64,000 nt of DNA from Aquibium sp. ELW1220 (GTDB lineage Bacteria > Pseudomonadota > Alphaproteobacteria > Rhizobiales > Rhizobiaceae), in the NCBI RefSeq assembly GCF_030398385.1, contig NZ_JAOAOQ010000003.1:62001-126000 (forward strand), given 5' to 3'. Every line of letters begins with the position of its first letter. Position 1 is the first letter of the stretch. The notes beneath the pieces are model-generated. The model was not told the origin of the DNA. It searched no databases and worked only from the letters and a program-made list of their open reading frames with translations. Made by a program: the position numbers and the translations under genes. Positions 8,052 through 16,835 of this stretch are shown here, in pieces.

Positions 8052-8193
8052 GCAGAATTTGAAGGCTTCGGAAGACTTCATTCGCCGTGTTCTGGAGAAG
8101 AATTTTCGCCAGAAAGTTGACCCTGACGCGCTGCGAACCGCTGCAGAGAAGCTATGCGACGCGCTACCTGAACCCAAAAAAGAGGCAGCCTAA
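8038..8193 (+). CDS. 51-residue hypothetical protein, third gene of a small operon
   Basis: It begins MGKTEQNLKASEDFIRRVLE and is mostly helical, ending in a Pro/Lys-rich tail (PEPKKEAA). The ATG at 8038 overlaps the end of the upstream gene in another frame, which fits coupling. A longer in-frame version would begin at 7999, deep inside the previous gene, and is less likely. Unknown function. The gap from 8,194 to 8,452 after it shows no gene I can support. Confidence 0.6.
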   Translation: MGKTEQNLKASEDFIRRVLEKNFRQKVDPDALRTAAEKLCDALPEPKKEAA

Positions 8194-8452
8194 GGCGGCC
8201 CCTTGTGGCAAGTCCGCGCGTCCAAGGCCTTGACGCAACTTCGTCCACCATCAGGCGCAGGTCTTCTAACGGCAAGCCCTGTGCCTGTCTGTGGTAAGCA
8301 GAACATGACTGGCTAGGAGAACCTCCACGTAGTGCGTAACGGCCTTCGTAATCGCCGTCAGGCATGCCACCCAGCCAAGGGTTCGCAGTCGTCGATCAAA
8401 TCGTTGGATTTTTCGCCAGTGGCGATGCGTACAACGCGGGCGGCATTGCCGA

Positions 8453-8704
8453 TTACGTTGGCGGGACGCTTTTGGCCTTGGTCTGGTTGGCATTCTTAGT
8501 TCCAAGAAGTTCCTCTAGTTCATCCATCGCGGCCATCAGTAGAGCGGTGGAACGCATGATCCGGAGCCGTTCTTCATCTGTCCGGATTGGCTGGGCGAAG
8601 TCCCAACGGTTCAAGGCTATGCTTTCCTTACATGTCTCGATATCACGCCGGAGTTTAGCGGCGTCGTAGTCGTTCGGATCTGGCTTCCAATCGTTAATAG
8701 GCAT
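8453..8704 (-). CDS. Hypothetical protein downstream of the type III nuclease
   Basis: 83 residues, starting MPINDWKPDPNDYDAAKLRR, strongly helical and acidic, with a Leu-rich stretch (LLMAAMDELEELLGT). AGGAGG sits 5 bases ahead of the ATG, a very good ribosome-binding site. It lies 100 bases after the nuclease gene on the same strand and may be read with it. No family is recognised. Confidence 0.7.
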   Translation of the reverse strand: MPINDWKPDPNDYDAAKLRRDIETCKESIALNRWDFAQPIRTDEERLRIMRSTALLMAAMDELEELLGTKNANQTKAKSVPPT

Positions 8705-8804
8705 CGTTTCCTCCTAAGGTTTGTGGCAGGCGTATCGGAGTTCGGGCTGGCGCGCGACAGGTCGATCAAAGCCGGTATTTTCAGACTGAGTATTTAGGGG
8801 GTAT

Positions 8805-11357
8805 TTAATTAAGCAAAACCATATCCTCAATCTCGAAAGGGCCGCTCGGGAAAATGCGGTTTCGGCTCTGGCTCCATAAGGCCTTGAGGAAGACGCCATC
8901 GGCCTCACGAAAGGTCCAAAAAACCGACTTGTACTCCTGATGAGTGGATCTGATTTTCACGCCGTTGCTGTCGGAGTGAAGCCTGCCGGTATCACCGTCG
9001 TCCTTGATCTCGACAAGTGCGATATTGTCCCTTGTCCGCCTCCCGTTTACTCCCACGACAAAATCAGGAAAGAACCGCTTGCCTGTCGGAAGGATTAGGC
9101 GCGTGGCCCATCTCTCGTTCTCCGGGTTGCGCAGCCACCATTTGACGCGTCCCGTATCATCATTGTCCAGCATCTCGGCGAAGGCCCGCTCAGGACGATT
9201 GAAGCGACCAATGAAGGCTCCATAGGCCCCTTTCTTCGCTTTAGGCGCGTCCATAGGCCCAAACTGCTCCACAGGGATCGTCTCATTGGTTTCGAGACGA
9301 ATGTGCTGACTCTGAGCGATCCGAACGGCCTCTTTCAGCGCCTGCGGCTGGCGCAAGATGGCCAAATTGATCGTCCTGCGAATGTCGCGGCTCATCGCGG
9401 CGATGCCATCCTTTTGGCACAGGCGGGAAAGCTCGGCCTCTACCGCTTCGCGGATGCGACGGGGGTCGATCCCGTCATTGAACATAAGCTGCGCCTGCGC
9501 CTGTTCTGCGATCTGTGCCGCCGACATTCTGACACTCAGGCTGCGCTGATCCGTCTGACCCGCATTGAACAGATCGCGCATCGACAATTCGGCGTTGCTG
9601 TTCACCGCCAGCAACATCGAAGTCATGGGCACCATGCGGCAAAACTCGCGGGCGATCTGCGGGCAAAGGTCGCCCTCAATGTCGAATAGGTTCGGCAATT
9701 CCTCCCGCACAAGCGCAGTTGGAATGCCCAAGTCCGCCCGCAGCAGATACTTCACCTGATGCTCTTGCGGCACGGGCTGCGCGGGTGTCACGCGCGGCGA
9801 CAGCACATCGGGCAGGTTCGGGAACAGCGGAGGGGCGGTCGGAGCCGAGAAGCCTTCTACAGCACTCAGGGCGCTTTGCTGGCGCAGGGTCGAGGCGGTG
9901 GCATAGTTCGGGTTCAGCAACCCCATCGACACCTGCCGTTCAACCCGGTCGCCCTCAGTCTCACCCGGCACAGCCTGCACAGGCGGGGGCGGCAACGGCG
10001 TTGCGCCATAGCTTTCCGCCGCCCGTGTATCGTTGCCCAACACGTTCACGTCGAGCGTATCGGTCAGAACCGCGATCCCCTCGCGCACAGCTTTCAGATC
10101 AGCGGCGGCTTCATCCAGCCCCACCTGCAACTCCGGGTCCGACATGAAGACATAGCCCCGGTCCAGCAGCGGCTCAGACCCATGCAGCGGGCGCACCAGC
10201 GGATGCACCCGCATGATCCGGCCCACGATCTGCAAACCGAAGTCCCGCCCACGCGACGGGCGCACGGAAACCAGCGTCCATGCCCGAGGTGCGTCGAACC
10301 CGGTCGCCACGGCCAGCTTGAACACCAGAACCTCGATCTCGGGGTCATAGGCCAGTGTATGAAACGCGGGGTCCGGCTCGCCCGAGGTGTGAACGGCAAT
10401 CGCCTTTTCGGGCACCCCGATCTCGATCAGCCGCTCCTTCACCCGCGCAACCGGGTCTTCCTTGCCCTCTTGCTGATCCTCGACCTGCACCAGCATCAGC
10501 GGCGTCAGGCTGATCCCCTTCTCGGCCAGCTTGTCCTTGATGAACGAATGCTGCGACCACCCCGCCGTCAGGGTCGCCACTTCGGTGTCGATCAGCGCCC
10601 GGTCCTCTTCCTTGAACCGCAATACGCCGACCATCAGGCCGATCTTGTTCAGCCCCGCCTTCACCACCGCCTCACGGGCAACTGTCACGCGGCTGGCCAC
10701 CTTCAACCCGGCATCGCGTTCGAACTTTTCCAGCTTGGCATCGTTCGGCGTGGCCGAGGCCAGCACCGTGAAATCGGGCGAGAGCACATTCAGGAAGAAA
10801 TCCGCCGTCGCCGCCGCACCCGAGCCGAAGTTCAGATGCGCCTCGTCGATCACCACGCCGATACGGAAGCCCCGCTCGCGCAACTCGGCAATCATGCTGT
10901 CCACCGACAGCGACGCCTCCTTGTCACTGCGGACCTTGCGGCTTTCCTTCTTGACCACCGCGACCGAGGCCCAGGTCTGCACGAACACATCCCCATCCCG
11001 TGCGGCGCTGGCCTCACGGTCGGCATAGACATCGCGCTGGCGCAACGCGCCGCATTGGGCGGTCAGGGCGCTGCGGGTCTGCGCCACCAGCCCAGCATAG
11101 GGAGCAAACCAGAACCATACCGTCTTGGCGGAAAGCTGCCCGCGCACGGCTTCCAGCGCACGGCCCAGCATCAGGGTCTTGCCCGATCCGGTCGGGGCTT
11201 GCAGCAGGATCACCCCCAACTCACGCGAAATCCGCGTCCGGTGCTGGGGTTCGCGGTCATGCAGGGCAGATACGGTGCGCAGCGTCTCGGCCATCGCATC
11301 GACGGCGTTCAACTGATACTTGGCCAAGGATACCCGGAAATCAGCGTCACCCGTCAT
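8805..11357 (-). CDS. res: Type III restriction endonuclease, Res subunit
   Basis: 850 residues. Superfamily 2 helicase motifs are clear: Walker A QAPTGSGKT at about 53-61, the DEAH box in VVIDEAHLNFG at about 171-174, and motif III SATP at about 201-204. Near the C-terminus FPDFVVGVNG and ALVEIKDDGD (about 763-787) form a PD...E-x-K nuclease site. By family knowledge Res uses ATP to move or signal along DNA and cuts when two unmethylated Mod sites are in the right orientation. The ATG at 11357 overlaps the mod stop as ATGA, so Res is translationally coupled to Mod. A longer frame to 11,444 lies inside mod and is rejected. Confidence 0.92.
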   Translation of the reverse strand: MTGDADFRVSLAKYQLNAVDAMAETLRTVSALHDREPQHRTRISRELGVILLQAPTGSGKTLMLGRALEAVRGQLSAKTVWFWFAPYAGLVAQTRSALTAQCGALRQRDVYADREASAARDGDVFVQTWASVAVVKKESRKVRSDKEASLSVDSMIAELRERGFRIGVVIDEAHLNFGSGAAATADFFLNVLSPDFTVLASATPNDAKLEKFERDAGLKVASRVTVAREAVVKAGLNKIGLMVGVLRFKEEDRALIDTEVATLTAGWSQHSFIKDKLAEKGISLTPLMLVQVEDQQEGKEDPVARVKERLIEIGVPEKAIAVHTSGEPDPAFHTLAYDPEIEVLVFKLAVATGFDAPRAWTLVSVRPSRGRDFGLQIVGRIMRVHPLVRPLHGSEPLLDRGYVFMSDPELQVGLDEAAADLKAVREGIAVLTDTLDVNVLGNDTRAAESYGATPLPPPPVQAVPGETEGDRVERQVSMGLLNPNYATASTLRQQSALSAVEGFSAPTAPPLFPNLPDVLSPRVTPAQPVPQEHQVKYLLRADLGIPTALVREELPNLFDIEGDLCPQIAREFCRMVPMTSMLLAVNSNAELSMRDLFNAGQTDQRSLSVRMSAAQIAEQAQAQLMFNDGIDPRRIREAVEAELSRLCQKDGIAAMSRDIRRTINLAILRQPQALKEAVRIAQSQHIRLETNETIPVEQFGPMDAPKAKKGAYGAFIGRFNRPERAFAEMLDNDDTGRVKWWLRNPENERWATRLILPTGKRFFPDFVVGVNGRRTRDNIALVEIKDDGDTGRLHSDSNGVKIRSTHQEYKSVFWTFREADGVFLKALWSQSRNRIFPSGPFEIEDMVLLN

Positions 11358-13240
11358 TGGCGGAACCTTCCGACCAGTTCGGTGCGCACGGACCGCACGT
11401 CCAGCACATCGCCAAGGGCGGCGGTGATCTGGCCCGGTGCCCATGCATAAACAAAGGCGTTCTCGCGCCGATCCACCACTCCGCGCAGATGGTCAAGCAG
11501 GTCTGTGCTGACCCGATCCGCGAAGATCAGGGTCTGGGCTTCCGTCTTGTGCTCCTGCCACGGCGCTTGGGTGTATCGGGTCATGGGCAGACGATGCAGC
11601 GTTTCCAAGGCCGCCCAAACCTCGGCAGGAGCAAGGTCTTGGTCGAGGTCTTCAAACTCGATCTCGCGGCAGCGCAAATAGGCAAAGTCGGCGGACAGGT
11701 CGGCGAATTGTGGGTCTTTGGAAGCGTTCAGTCTACGAATTCGTTCTGCTGTGAGGTCACGGCAAAGGTTCTTCTCCTGATCGTCGGTCGTCGCCTCTGT
11801 GGACGACACGACGATGAAGCGGCGTTCGCCACCATCTTCTGCGTTTAGTTCCATAACCGCTTGTGCTGTGGTCGCAGAACCAGCGAAGAAATCCAAAACC
11901 GTGTCAAAAGGCGATGCTGCCTGACGAACCATTTCGCGTATCAACGAAACAGGCTTAGTGTAATTAAATGCCTTCGAGCCGAAGATATCTTGAATTGACG
12001 TTGTGCCTTCTTGGTTCATCCCGGCTACAATGAAAGCGCTGGGGTCAACGTCTTCACCTTCGGGCACAGTCTTTGATTCCGACAGCGGAGTGATCCATGA
12101 TGACAAAGGCTGATTTGCGTTCTTAAGCTCGGACTTGTATCTGACCCATTGCGGAATTCCAAAACCAACACGCTTGCCGACCCAGAAATCCAAGTGCGGC
12201 ATATCCCGCCAAATCTTCTTTGTCTTTTTCGCAAGCGGAACGTCGTTCGCATCAATTGCGTTCAGCAATTCCTTCATGGTCTCCCAGACCACAACTTTCT
12301 GGTCTTCAGGAAACACGATCCGACCGGCCTTGATCCATTTTCCGATTTGATCACCAGAAGGCATAACTCCTTTTGTCGCTGCGTCAGGCGGAAAGACCTT
12401 CATGACGTCCTTGATCGCTTCGAGTTCAGCATCCTTGCGACCGCCCTTCGGGAACGGGGCGGGCCAAACGCGCTGGGGGTTTGGAGGGTAGTAAATGTCG
12501 CTCTTCGGATCATACATCGCGTAGAACCCATTCTCACGCTCTGTCATGTCCTTTGGTTGGCTAATGTCACTCAACCTATACCAGTCCTTGGCCTTCTCAT
12601 CCCAGAAGATGTACTTCTCGTAAGTCTTTTCGTGACCCGAAAACCGAAACTGCGGCTTTGCGTAAATCAGAACATGCTCATGGTTTTCTGAAATGAATGC
12701 GCCCTTTGCATCGTTTCCTCCTGTCCTTGTCCGCCAAACAAACGAACCCACTCGCATCCCCGGCATTGCCTCGTCCATCAGCAATTCCAGCTTTGCTCGC
12801 TGTTCGTCATTGATCGACACAAGGATAACTCCATCCTCGGCCAGCAAATCCCGCGCCAGCGTCAGGCGGCGGAACAGGAACTCCAGCCATGTCGAATGGA
12901 AATAGGCATCCTCGGGGTTGGCGTAATGGTCGTTATAGACCCAGTCCTTCGCCCCGGTGTTATAGGGCGGGTCGATGTAGATACACTTGATCTGCCCCGC
13001 CATCGTCATGCGCAGCCAGCGCAGTGCGTCGTAGTTGTCGCCCTCGATCACCATGTTTCGCCACGGTGCGGGCTTGTCCGACAGGTCGGGGATGATCGTC
13101 GCTGCCACAAAATTGGCGTCCACGGCGTTGTCCGCCTCGATCTCGTCCCGCTCCCAGACCAGCCCCAGCTTTTTGGTGCGGTCCCGTTTTTTTAGCAGTT
13201 CGATCAACTGCTCGCGAGGGAGATCGTCATATTTGCTCAT
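11354..13240 (-). CDS. mod: Type III DNA adenine-N6 methyltransferase, Mod subunit
   Basis: 628 residues. The catalytic motif DPPYNTG lies at about 90-96 and the SAM-binding FFAGSATTAQAV at about 450-460. This order (DPPY before FxGxA) marks a beta-class amino-methyltransferase. The region between them, about residues 150-430, is the expected target-recognition domain. It is less G+C-rich than both flanks, which suggests exchange of the recognition domain. Mod sets the recognition site, protects host DNA and is needed for cleavage by Res, its coupled neighbour. The ATG at 13,240 follows GGAA 11 bases upstream. Confidence 0.93.
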   Translation of the reverse strand: MSKYDDLPREQLIELLKKRDRTKKLGLVWERDEIEADNAVDANFVAATIIPDLSDKPAPWRNMVIEGDNYDALRWLRMTMAGQIKCIYIDPPYNTGAKDWVYNDHYANPEDAYFHSTWLEFLFRRLTLARDLLAEDGVILVSINDEQRAKLELLMDEAMPGMRVGSFVWRTRTGGNDAKGAFISENHEHVLIYAKPQFRFSGHEKTYEKYIFWDEKAKDWYRLSDISQPKDMTERENGFYAMYDPKSDIYYPPNPQRVWPAPFPKGGRKDAELEAIKDVMKVFPPDAATKGVMPSGDQIGKWIKAGRIVFPEDQKVVVWETMKELLNAIDANDVPLAKKTKKIWRDMPHLDFWVGKRVGFGIPQWVRYKSELKNANQPLSSWITPLSESKTVPEGEDVDPSAFIVAGMNQEGTTSIQDIFGSKAFNYTKPVSLIREMVRQAASPFDTVLDFFAGSATTAQAVMELNAEDGGERRFIVVSSTEATTDDQEKNLCRDLTAERIRRLNASKDPQFADLSADFAYLRCREIEFEDLDQDLAPAEVWAALETLHRLPMTRYTQAPWQEHKTEAQTLIFADRVSTDLLDHLRGVVDRRENAFVYAWAPGQITAALGDVLDVRSVRTELVGRFRQ

Positions 13241-13401
13241 ACCGTGGTTCCGGATCGCTAAAATGCAACAATGGCCAGTTCGTCGACGCGAAAGCAGCCA
13301 GGACGCCCGCCGCTGACACTTGCCTGGAGATAGGCGCGGAAGTCGCGATTCCGCCAGCCTTGCCGGTCGCCCCTGCTTCCGCTGAGACGGAACAAGGTAA
13401 T

Positions 13402-14574
13402 CTAAGCCTCTCTCCGGGTGTTCTCACTATCGGGCGCGCTGAGCAAGGCGGGGTTCGCCAAGGTGAACAAATCCGCCTCCTTGTGCCCCCCCTTTCGAAC
13501 CCTGATGACCAAGCCAAGCCCCAGGAGGCCAGATCGAGCAGCATAGCCAGTTGTCTTGCCATAGGGCAGTCGGCGGGATTTCGCCATTGCCTCAATCGCA
13601 ATGGCGAATCGCCTATGCGGGAAATGGCCATGGCTGGCTAGAAGAACGGAATAGAGAAAAAGCGCGTTCGGCGCATGCTTGCCGAGGGTGGAAATCAGAT
13701 CCAATGCAAACCGGTTGACTCCGAACGTCGAGTTCGCCCCGCCATACAAGCTATTGGCCATGCGCTTTGACCACGCCCACGCCGCGATCTTCGACAGTTC
13801 CCCTTCAGGAAAGCCATCCCACGACTGGAAGTTTGCGACGGCGTAGGTCCGGACCTGATTTTCCAGTTGCTGGACATCAGACGCACCCTTTGCGAGTTGG
13901 ATCGCTTTCTTGACCAAGGTGGAATTCCGGGTCCCGGGCGCGACCGGACCAGATAGGGACAAAATGTCCGCCGACTTCTCCACTGCCGCTTCTGTCGCGC
14001 CTGGATTTTCAATCAGCGGCCGGAACACCGGCAGTTCCTCCCATGGCGCGGACGCTGCATTGATGAGTTCGTAGGATGCGCCATCGGGACGGACTGATCC
14101 CGGTCCCACCACATAGTGGTTTGGCCCGCTTTTGATGTCGATCTTGATCGAGGGCTTTTTGACAGCTGATGGAACCACACCGTCGGCTCGATAGTAGAAG
14201 TGCATCCCCCGTGAGGTTTTCACCTGGAAACTGGTCGGCGGGAAATGCGAATCGACATATTCACGCGTCTCAGCGTTCCACGTATCGCAATCGACGACCA
14301 CCAAATCATCCAAACGAATCCCGTAGGTGCGTGACCCCCTATGCGCCATTATCTCTTCGCACTTGCTGAGCGGCAGTCTGTGGAACGTCGCTTTATTCCA
14401 ATTCCGGCGCAATGCGCGCTTGCCGTCATCACCACCACAAGGAAGCAAGTGAAATCCACTGGAATACAGGTCCGCCATGAGTTCGGTCCGCCCGGGGGGC
14501 GGTGCGGCATCCGCCGAAAACTTGAGCGCATGGCTCATCGATGCTAGTGAAACCAAGCTTACGCCTTTCTTCAT
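13402..14574 (-). CDS. Prim-pol (bifunctional DNA primase/polymerase) domain protein
   Basis: About 390 residues from the ATG at 14,574. The N-terminal half has YGIRLDDLVVVDCDTW, SRGMHFYYRADG and GPNHYVVGPGSVRPDG. These are the acidic strand, the G-x-H-x-Y-Y/F element and the third conserved strand of archaeo-eukaryotic-type prim-pol domains. The C-terminal half has ARTYAVANF-like helical repeats and basic residues, but no helicase Walker motif is visible. Such proteins initiate replication in plasmids, phage satellites and islands. The start is uncertain: TTG at 14,670 overlaps the AlpA-like gene, and ATG at 14,538 is also possible. No strong Shine-Dalgarno sequence decides it. Confidence 0.75.
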   Translation of the reverse strand: MKKGVSLVSLASMSHALKFSADAAPPPGRTELMADLYSSGFHLLPCGGDDGKRALRRNWNKATFHRLPLSKCEEIMAHRGSRTYGIRLDDLVVVDCDTWNAETREYVDSHFPPTSFQVKTSRGMHFYYRADGVVPSAVKKPSIKIDIKSGPNHYVVGPGSVRPDGASYELINAASAPWEELPVFRPLIENPGATEAAVEKSADILSLSGPVAPGTRNSTLVKKAIQLAKGASDVQQLENQVRTYAVANFQSWDGFPEGELSKIAAWAWSKRMANSLYGGANSTFGVNRFALDLISTLGKHAPNALFLYSVLLASHGHFPHRRFAIAIEAMAKSRRLPYGKTTGYAARSGLLGLGLVIRVRKGGHKEADLFTLANPALLSAPDSENTRREA

Positions 14575-14648
14575 CGGGAGGGTCAGAGGCTTGCCCCGGG
14601 GTCGATCGGTCTGTTTGGCGACGTCCGATCGATCACCGGGGCGTTCGG

Positions 14649-14855
14649 CTAGGCGGCACCTTTGCCACAATACTCAGCCGTCGAGTTGAAGCTTTGCGTT
14701 TCGATCCAGGCCTCAAGATCGGCAGGGCGATAGGCGACCCGCCGTCCAAGCTTCACGTATCGAGGAGACGATCCACTCAGGCGCATCTTGGCCAACGTGG
14801 AGGACGAGATGTTTAGGAGGTTTGCCGCGTCTTCGGCGCAAATAAGTTGGTCCAA
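14649..14855 (-). CDS. AlpA-like helix-turn-helix regulator/excisionase
   Basis: 68 residues. AEDAANLLNISSSTLAKMRL is a winged-helix recognition segment of the MerR/AlpA (HTH_17) type, followed by SPRYVKLGRRVAYRPADLEA, the typical wing and second helix. These small proteins act as excision factors or activate the integrase gene in satellites and islands. The start is TTG at 14,855 with AAGGA 9 bases upstream; no ATG is available in frame nearby. It sits between integrase and prim-pol, the usual order in satellite elements. Confidence 0.85.
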   Translation of the reverse strand: MDQLICAEDAANLLNISSSTLAKMRLSGSSPRYVKLGRRVAYRPADLEAWIETQSFNSTAEYCGKGAA

Positions 14856-14919
14856 TCAGGTGTTCCTTCATTAGCAACGGCGCATCGCCGTCCAACGCGC
14901 TGAATATACAGGAATCATC

Positions 14920-15195
14920 ATGACCTTGCACGAGACCAAGCAACAGCTCGATTCAGATTTTTGGGTTTTCCCCAACCGCTTGGATGACGATTTCACGACC
15001 ATGGAAGCTGCTTCTATCCGCGCGCAACTTGCTGAAAGGGGCACCAAGCAGCACCCAGCTTTTTGCTTCTGCGGACTAATCGAAGCGGATCGCATCCGCG
15101 ACAAAGAGGAATTTCTTCCTCGCCTAGCGACGGTTGCCGGGATAAAGAACGCCGATGGAAAACCCGTTCTACGGTCTCGGCTTCGTCGTGTATGA
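14920..15195 (+). CDS. Hypothetical protein encoded opposite the integrase/AlpA genes
   Basis: 91 residues, starting MTLHETKQQLDSDFWVF. It contains HPAFCFCGLIEADRIRDKEE, with two close cysteines but no full metal motif. It starts 64 bases from the AlpA-like gene, divergently, with a short GGA ahead. It overlaps the next gene by 41 bases. No family is recognised. The position between integrase and AlpA, on the opposite strand, is where satellites often keep early regulators. Confidence 0.5.
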   Translation: MTLHETKQQLDSDFWVFPNRLDDDFTTMEAASIRAQLAERGTKQHPAFCFCGLIEADRIRDKEEFLPRLATVAGIKNADGKPVLRSRLRRV

Positions 15196-15388
15196 AATCG
15201 ACCCCCTCACCCATGATGACATAGGCATCGTCGCATTCGCCCGAAACGCACTCGTCGCACAGGCTGCCTTCTATGCCGCTCTGGAACGGATGCCGGGCTC
15301 GATGCTCATGACGCGCCACCGGGCCAGGATCATCCAGACGGGCGTGGGTAAGCGCCTTCTGGAGGAGGGCAACTATCGTCCCGCTTGA
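15155..15388 (+). CDS. Hypothetical protein, 77 residues
   Basis: It starts MENPFYGLGFVVYEIDPLTH and contains IVAFARNALVAQAAFYAALE, an amphipathic helix that may mediate oligomerisation. The C-terminus is basic (RHRARIIQTGVGKRLLEE). It overlaps the previous gene by 41 bases and ends 93 bases before the integrase stop on the opposite strand. Composition and a clean frame support coding. Function unknown. Confidence 0.55.
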   Translation: MENPFYGLGFVVYEIDPLTHDDIGIVAFARNALVAQAAFYAALERMPGSMLMTRHRARIIQTGVGKRLLEEGNYRPA

Positions 15389-15481
15389 TCAACGGGTTGC
15401 TCGCGATGGCGTCCGAGCCGGACACGGCCAATGGAGCCTGTTGAGCCGTTCGACGCGTTTAGTCGATCAACGACCAGAAAA

Positions 15482-16669
15482 CTATTTCGCGACCATGGCG
15501 AGAGCTTGCGGATGGGCAAGCTGCATGGAAGCAAAGCGCTGGCCGATCTGATCAGAAGCCGCGCGCATCGGATCATCCGCCAGATGCGCATAACGGGCCG
15601 TCGTTTGCGGCTGCGAATGGCCAAGCAGCTTTCCGATCATCGGTAAGGACATGCCGCTCGCCACAGCGATGGAGGCGAAGGAATGGCGCAGGTCGTGAAT
15701 GCGAACGTCGTTCAAGCCTGCGCGCGCACGGATGGCCTGCCACGGCTTTTGCAGGTTGATCAGCCGCTCGCCCTTCTTCTGGCCGCAGATAACATAGGGA
15801 TTGTCGGCGAGGTGAGGAATGCGCGAGAGAACCTGAAGTGCGGGCGCATTCAGGAAAACGGTCTTCGCGCCCGTCTTCGAGTCGGGAAGGCGAACGAGCG
15901 AAGCTTCCCAGTCGATCCACTCCCAGCGCATGCCCAGCACTTCGTTGAGGCGCGCGCCCGTCAGGAGCAGGAGCCGGATCGCGGCGACGACATGCGGGCC
16001 GTGTGCGCCTTCCATTTCGATGGCAGACAGAACCGATCCGAGATGGGCGATTTCCGCCGGGGACAGAAACCGCTCCCGCTTGCGCTCCTTGAACGGCTGC
16101 ACATGCAGAGCGGGATTCGAATGGTCGGGACGATAGCCGTCGCGTTCGCACCAGTTGAAGAACTTGCGCAGGACGGCGAGCAGGCGGTTGGCCTGATAGG
16201 GCGTGCCGGAAAGCGAATTGTGCAGCTTGGACAGGTCGGCGCGAGCGACTTCCGCGATCGGCATCCGCCGCAGTTTCGTAGGCACCAGGGTTTGCGCGAG
16301 CCGCCTGTATTCGGCGCTGGAACGGCCCTTCAGCTTCGCGTCGGCATGGTCGGCGAGAAACTGGTCCAGCAGTTCGCCCGTGGTCTTTTCGTCGCGCTTG
16401 GCTTCCCGCTCAGCCATCGGATCGTCGCCACGCGCCACCAGTCGGAGATTGGATTGAGCGAGGCTTCTCGCCTGATCGACCGTTAGCGCTCCAAAAGCCC
16501 CGAGCGTCATCCGGCGCGACTTCCGACCGATCCGATACTGAAGGACGAACACCTTCCGGCCGGCCGGCGTCACCTTGAGCCCGAAGCCGGCGAGGTCGCT
16601 ATCCCAGACGAACAGATCGCTGGCCTGCCCTTCGGTCGCATCCACAAGGCGCTTGGTGATCTTCGGCAT
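15482..16669 (-). CDS. int: Tyrosine-type integrase of the island
   Basis: 395 residues. The N-terminus has the DUF4102-like arm-binding fold (FVWDSDLAGFGLKVTPAGRK, then SRRMTLGAFGALTVDQAR). The core has a SAM-like domain (LPTKL...ADLSKLHNSL-type region). Catalytic residues are Arg in LTGARLNEVLGMRW, His-x-x-Arg in HDLRHSFAS, His in LLGHSQPQTT and the Tyr in ARYAHL. The family catalyses recombination between the tRNA-Lys site and the circular element. The ATG at 16,669 was chosen because MPKITKRLVDA is the family start; the longer frame to 16,735 runs through the arm-type repeats. An agtaagc unit in reverse orientation lies 10-16 bases ahead of the start. Confidence 0.95.
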   Translation of the reverse strand: MPKITKRLVDATEGQASDLFVWDSDLAGFGLKVTPAGRKVFVLQYRIGRKSRRMTLGAFGALTVDQARSLAQSNLRLVARGDDPMAEREAKRDEKTTGELLDQFLADHADAKLKGRSSAEYRRLAQTLVPTKLRRMPIAEVARADLSKLHNSLSGTPYQANRLLAVLRKFFNWCERDGYRPDHSNPALHVQPFKERKRERFLSPAEIAHLGSVLSAIEMEGAHGPHVVAAIRLLLLTGARLNEVLGMRWEWIDWEASLVRLPDSKTGAKTVFLNAPALQVLSRIPHLADNPYVICGQKKGERLINLQKPWQAIRARAGLNDVRIHDLRHSFASIAVASGMSLPMIGKLLGHSQPQTTARYAHLADDPMRAASDQIGQRFASMQLAHPQALAMVAK

Positions 16670-16695
16670 CGGGGACCTGCTTACTGGTTTCGATT

Positions 16696-16715
16696 TCAGT
16701 AAGCACATAGTAAGC
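16696..16715 (+). repeat. Putative integrase arm-type site, right end
   Basis: The same 20 bases as 6,594-6,613, with agtaagc at 16,698-16,704 and 16,709-16,715. A third unit in reverse orientation (gcttact) is at 16,679-16,685, just ahead of the integrase start, so integrase binding could repress its own gene. Confidence 0.6.
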
Positions 16716-16835
16716 GAACCTGCCGGAATGTGCAAGAATCCCAGGGAATCTCCTACACATTAATTTCCTGTTTTTCCTATGTTTTCTGCTATGCCGGGGA
16801 GCCTACGGGAATCCGCCAAGCGATCGGACCTTCAA

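Noticed and set aside
8078-8365. Possible minus-strand gene of 95 codons
   Set aside because: It overlaps the operon at 7,410-8,193 antisense, has no good ribosome-binding site and no recognisable feature. I kept the forward genes.
8805-11444. Longer form of the type III nuclease starting inside mod
   Set aside because: The first 29 residues are basic shadow sequence; the ATG overlapping the mod stop is the natural coupled start.
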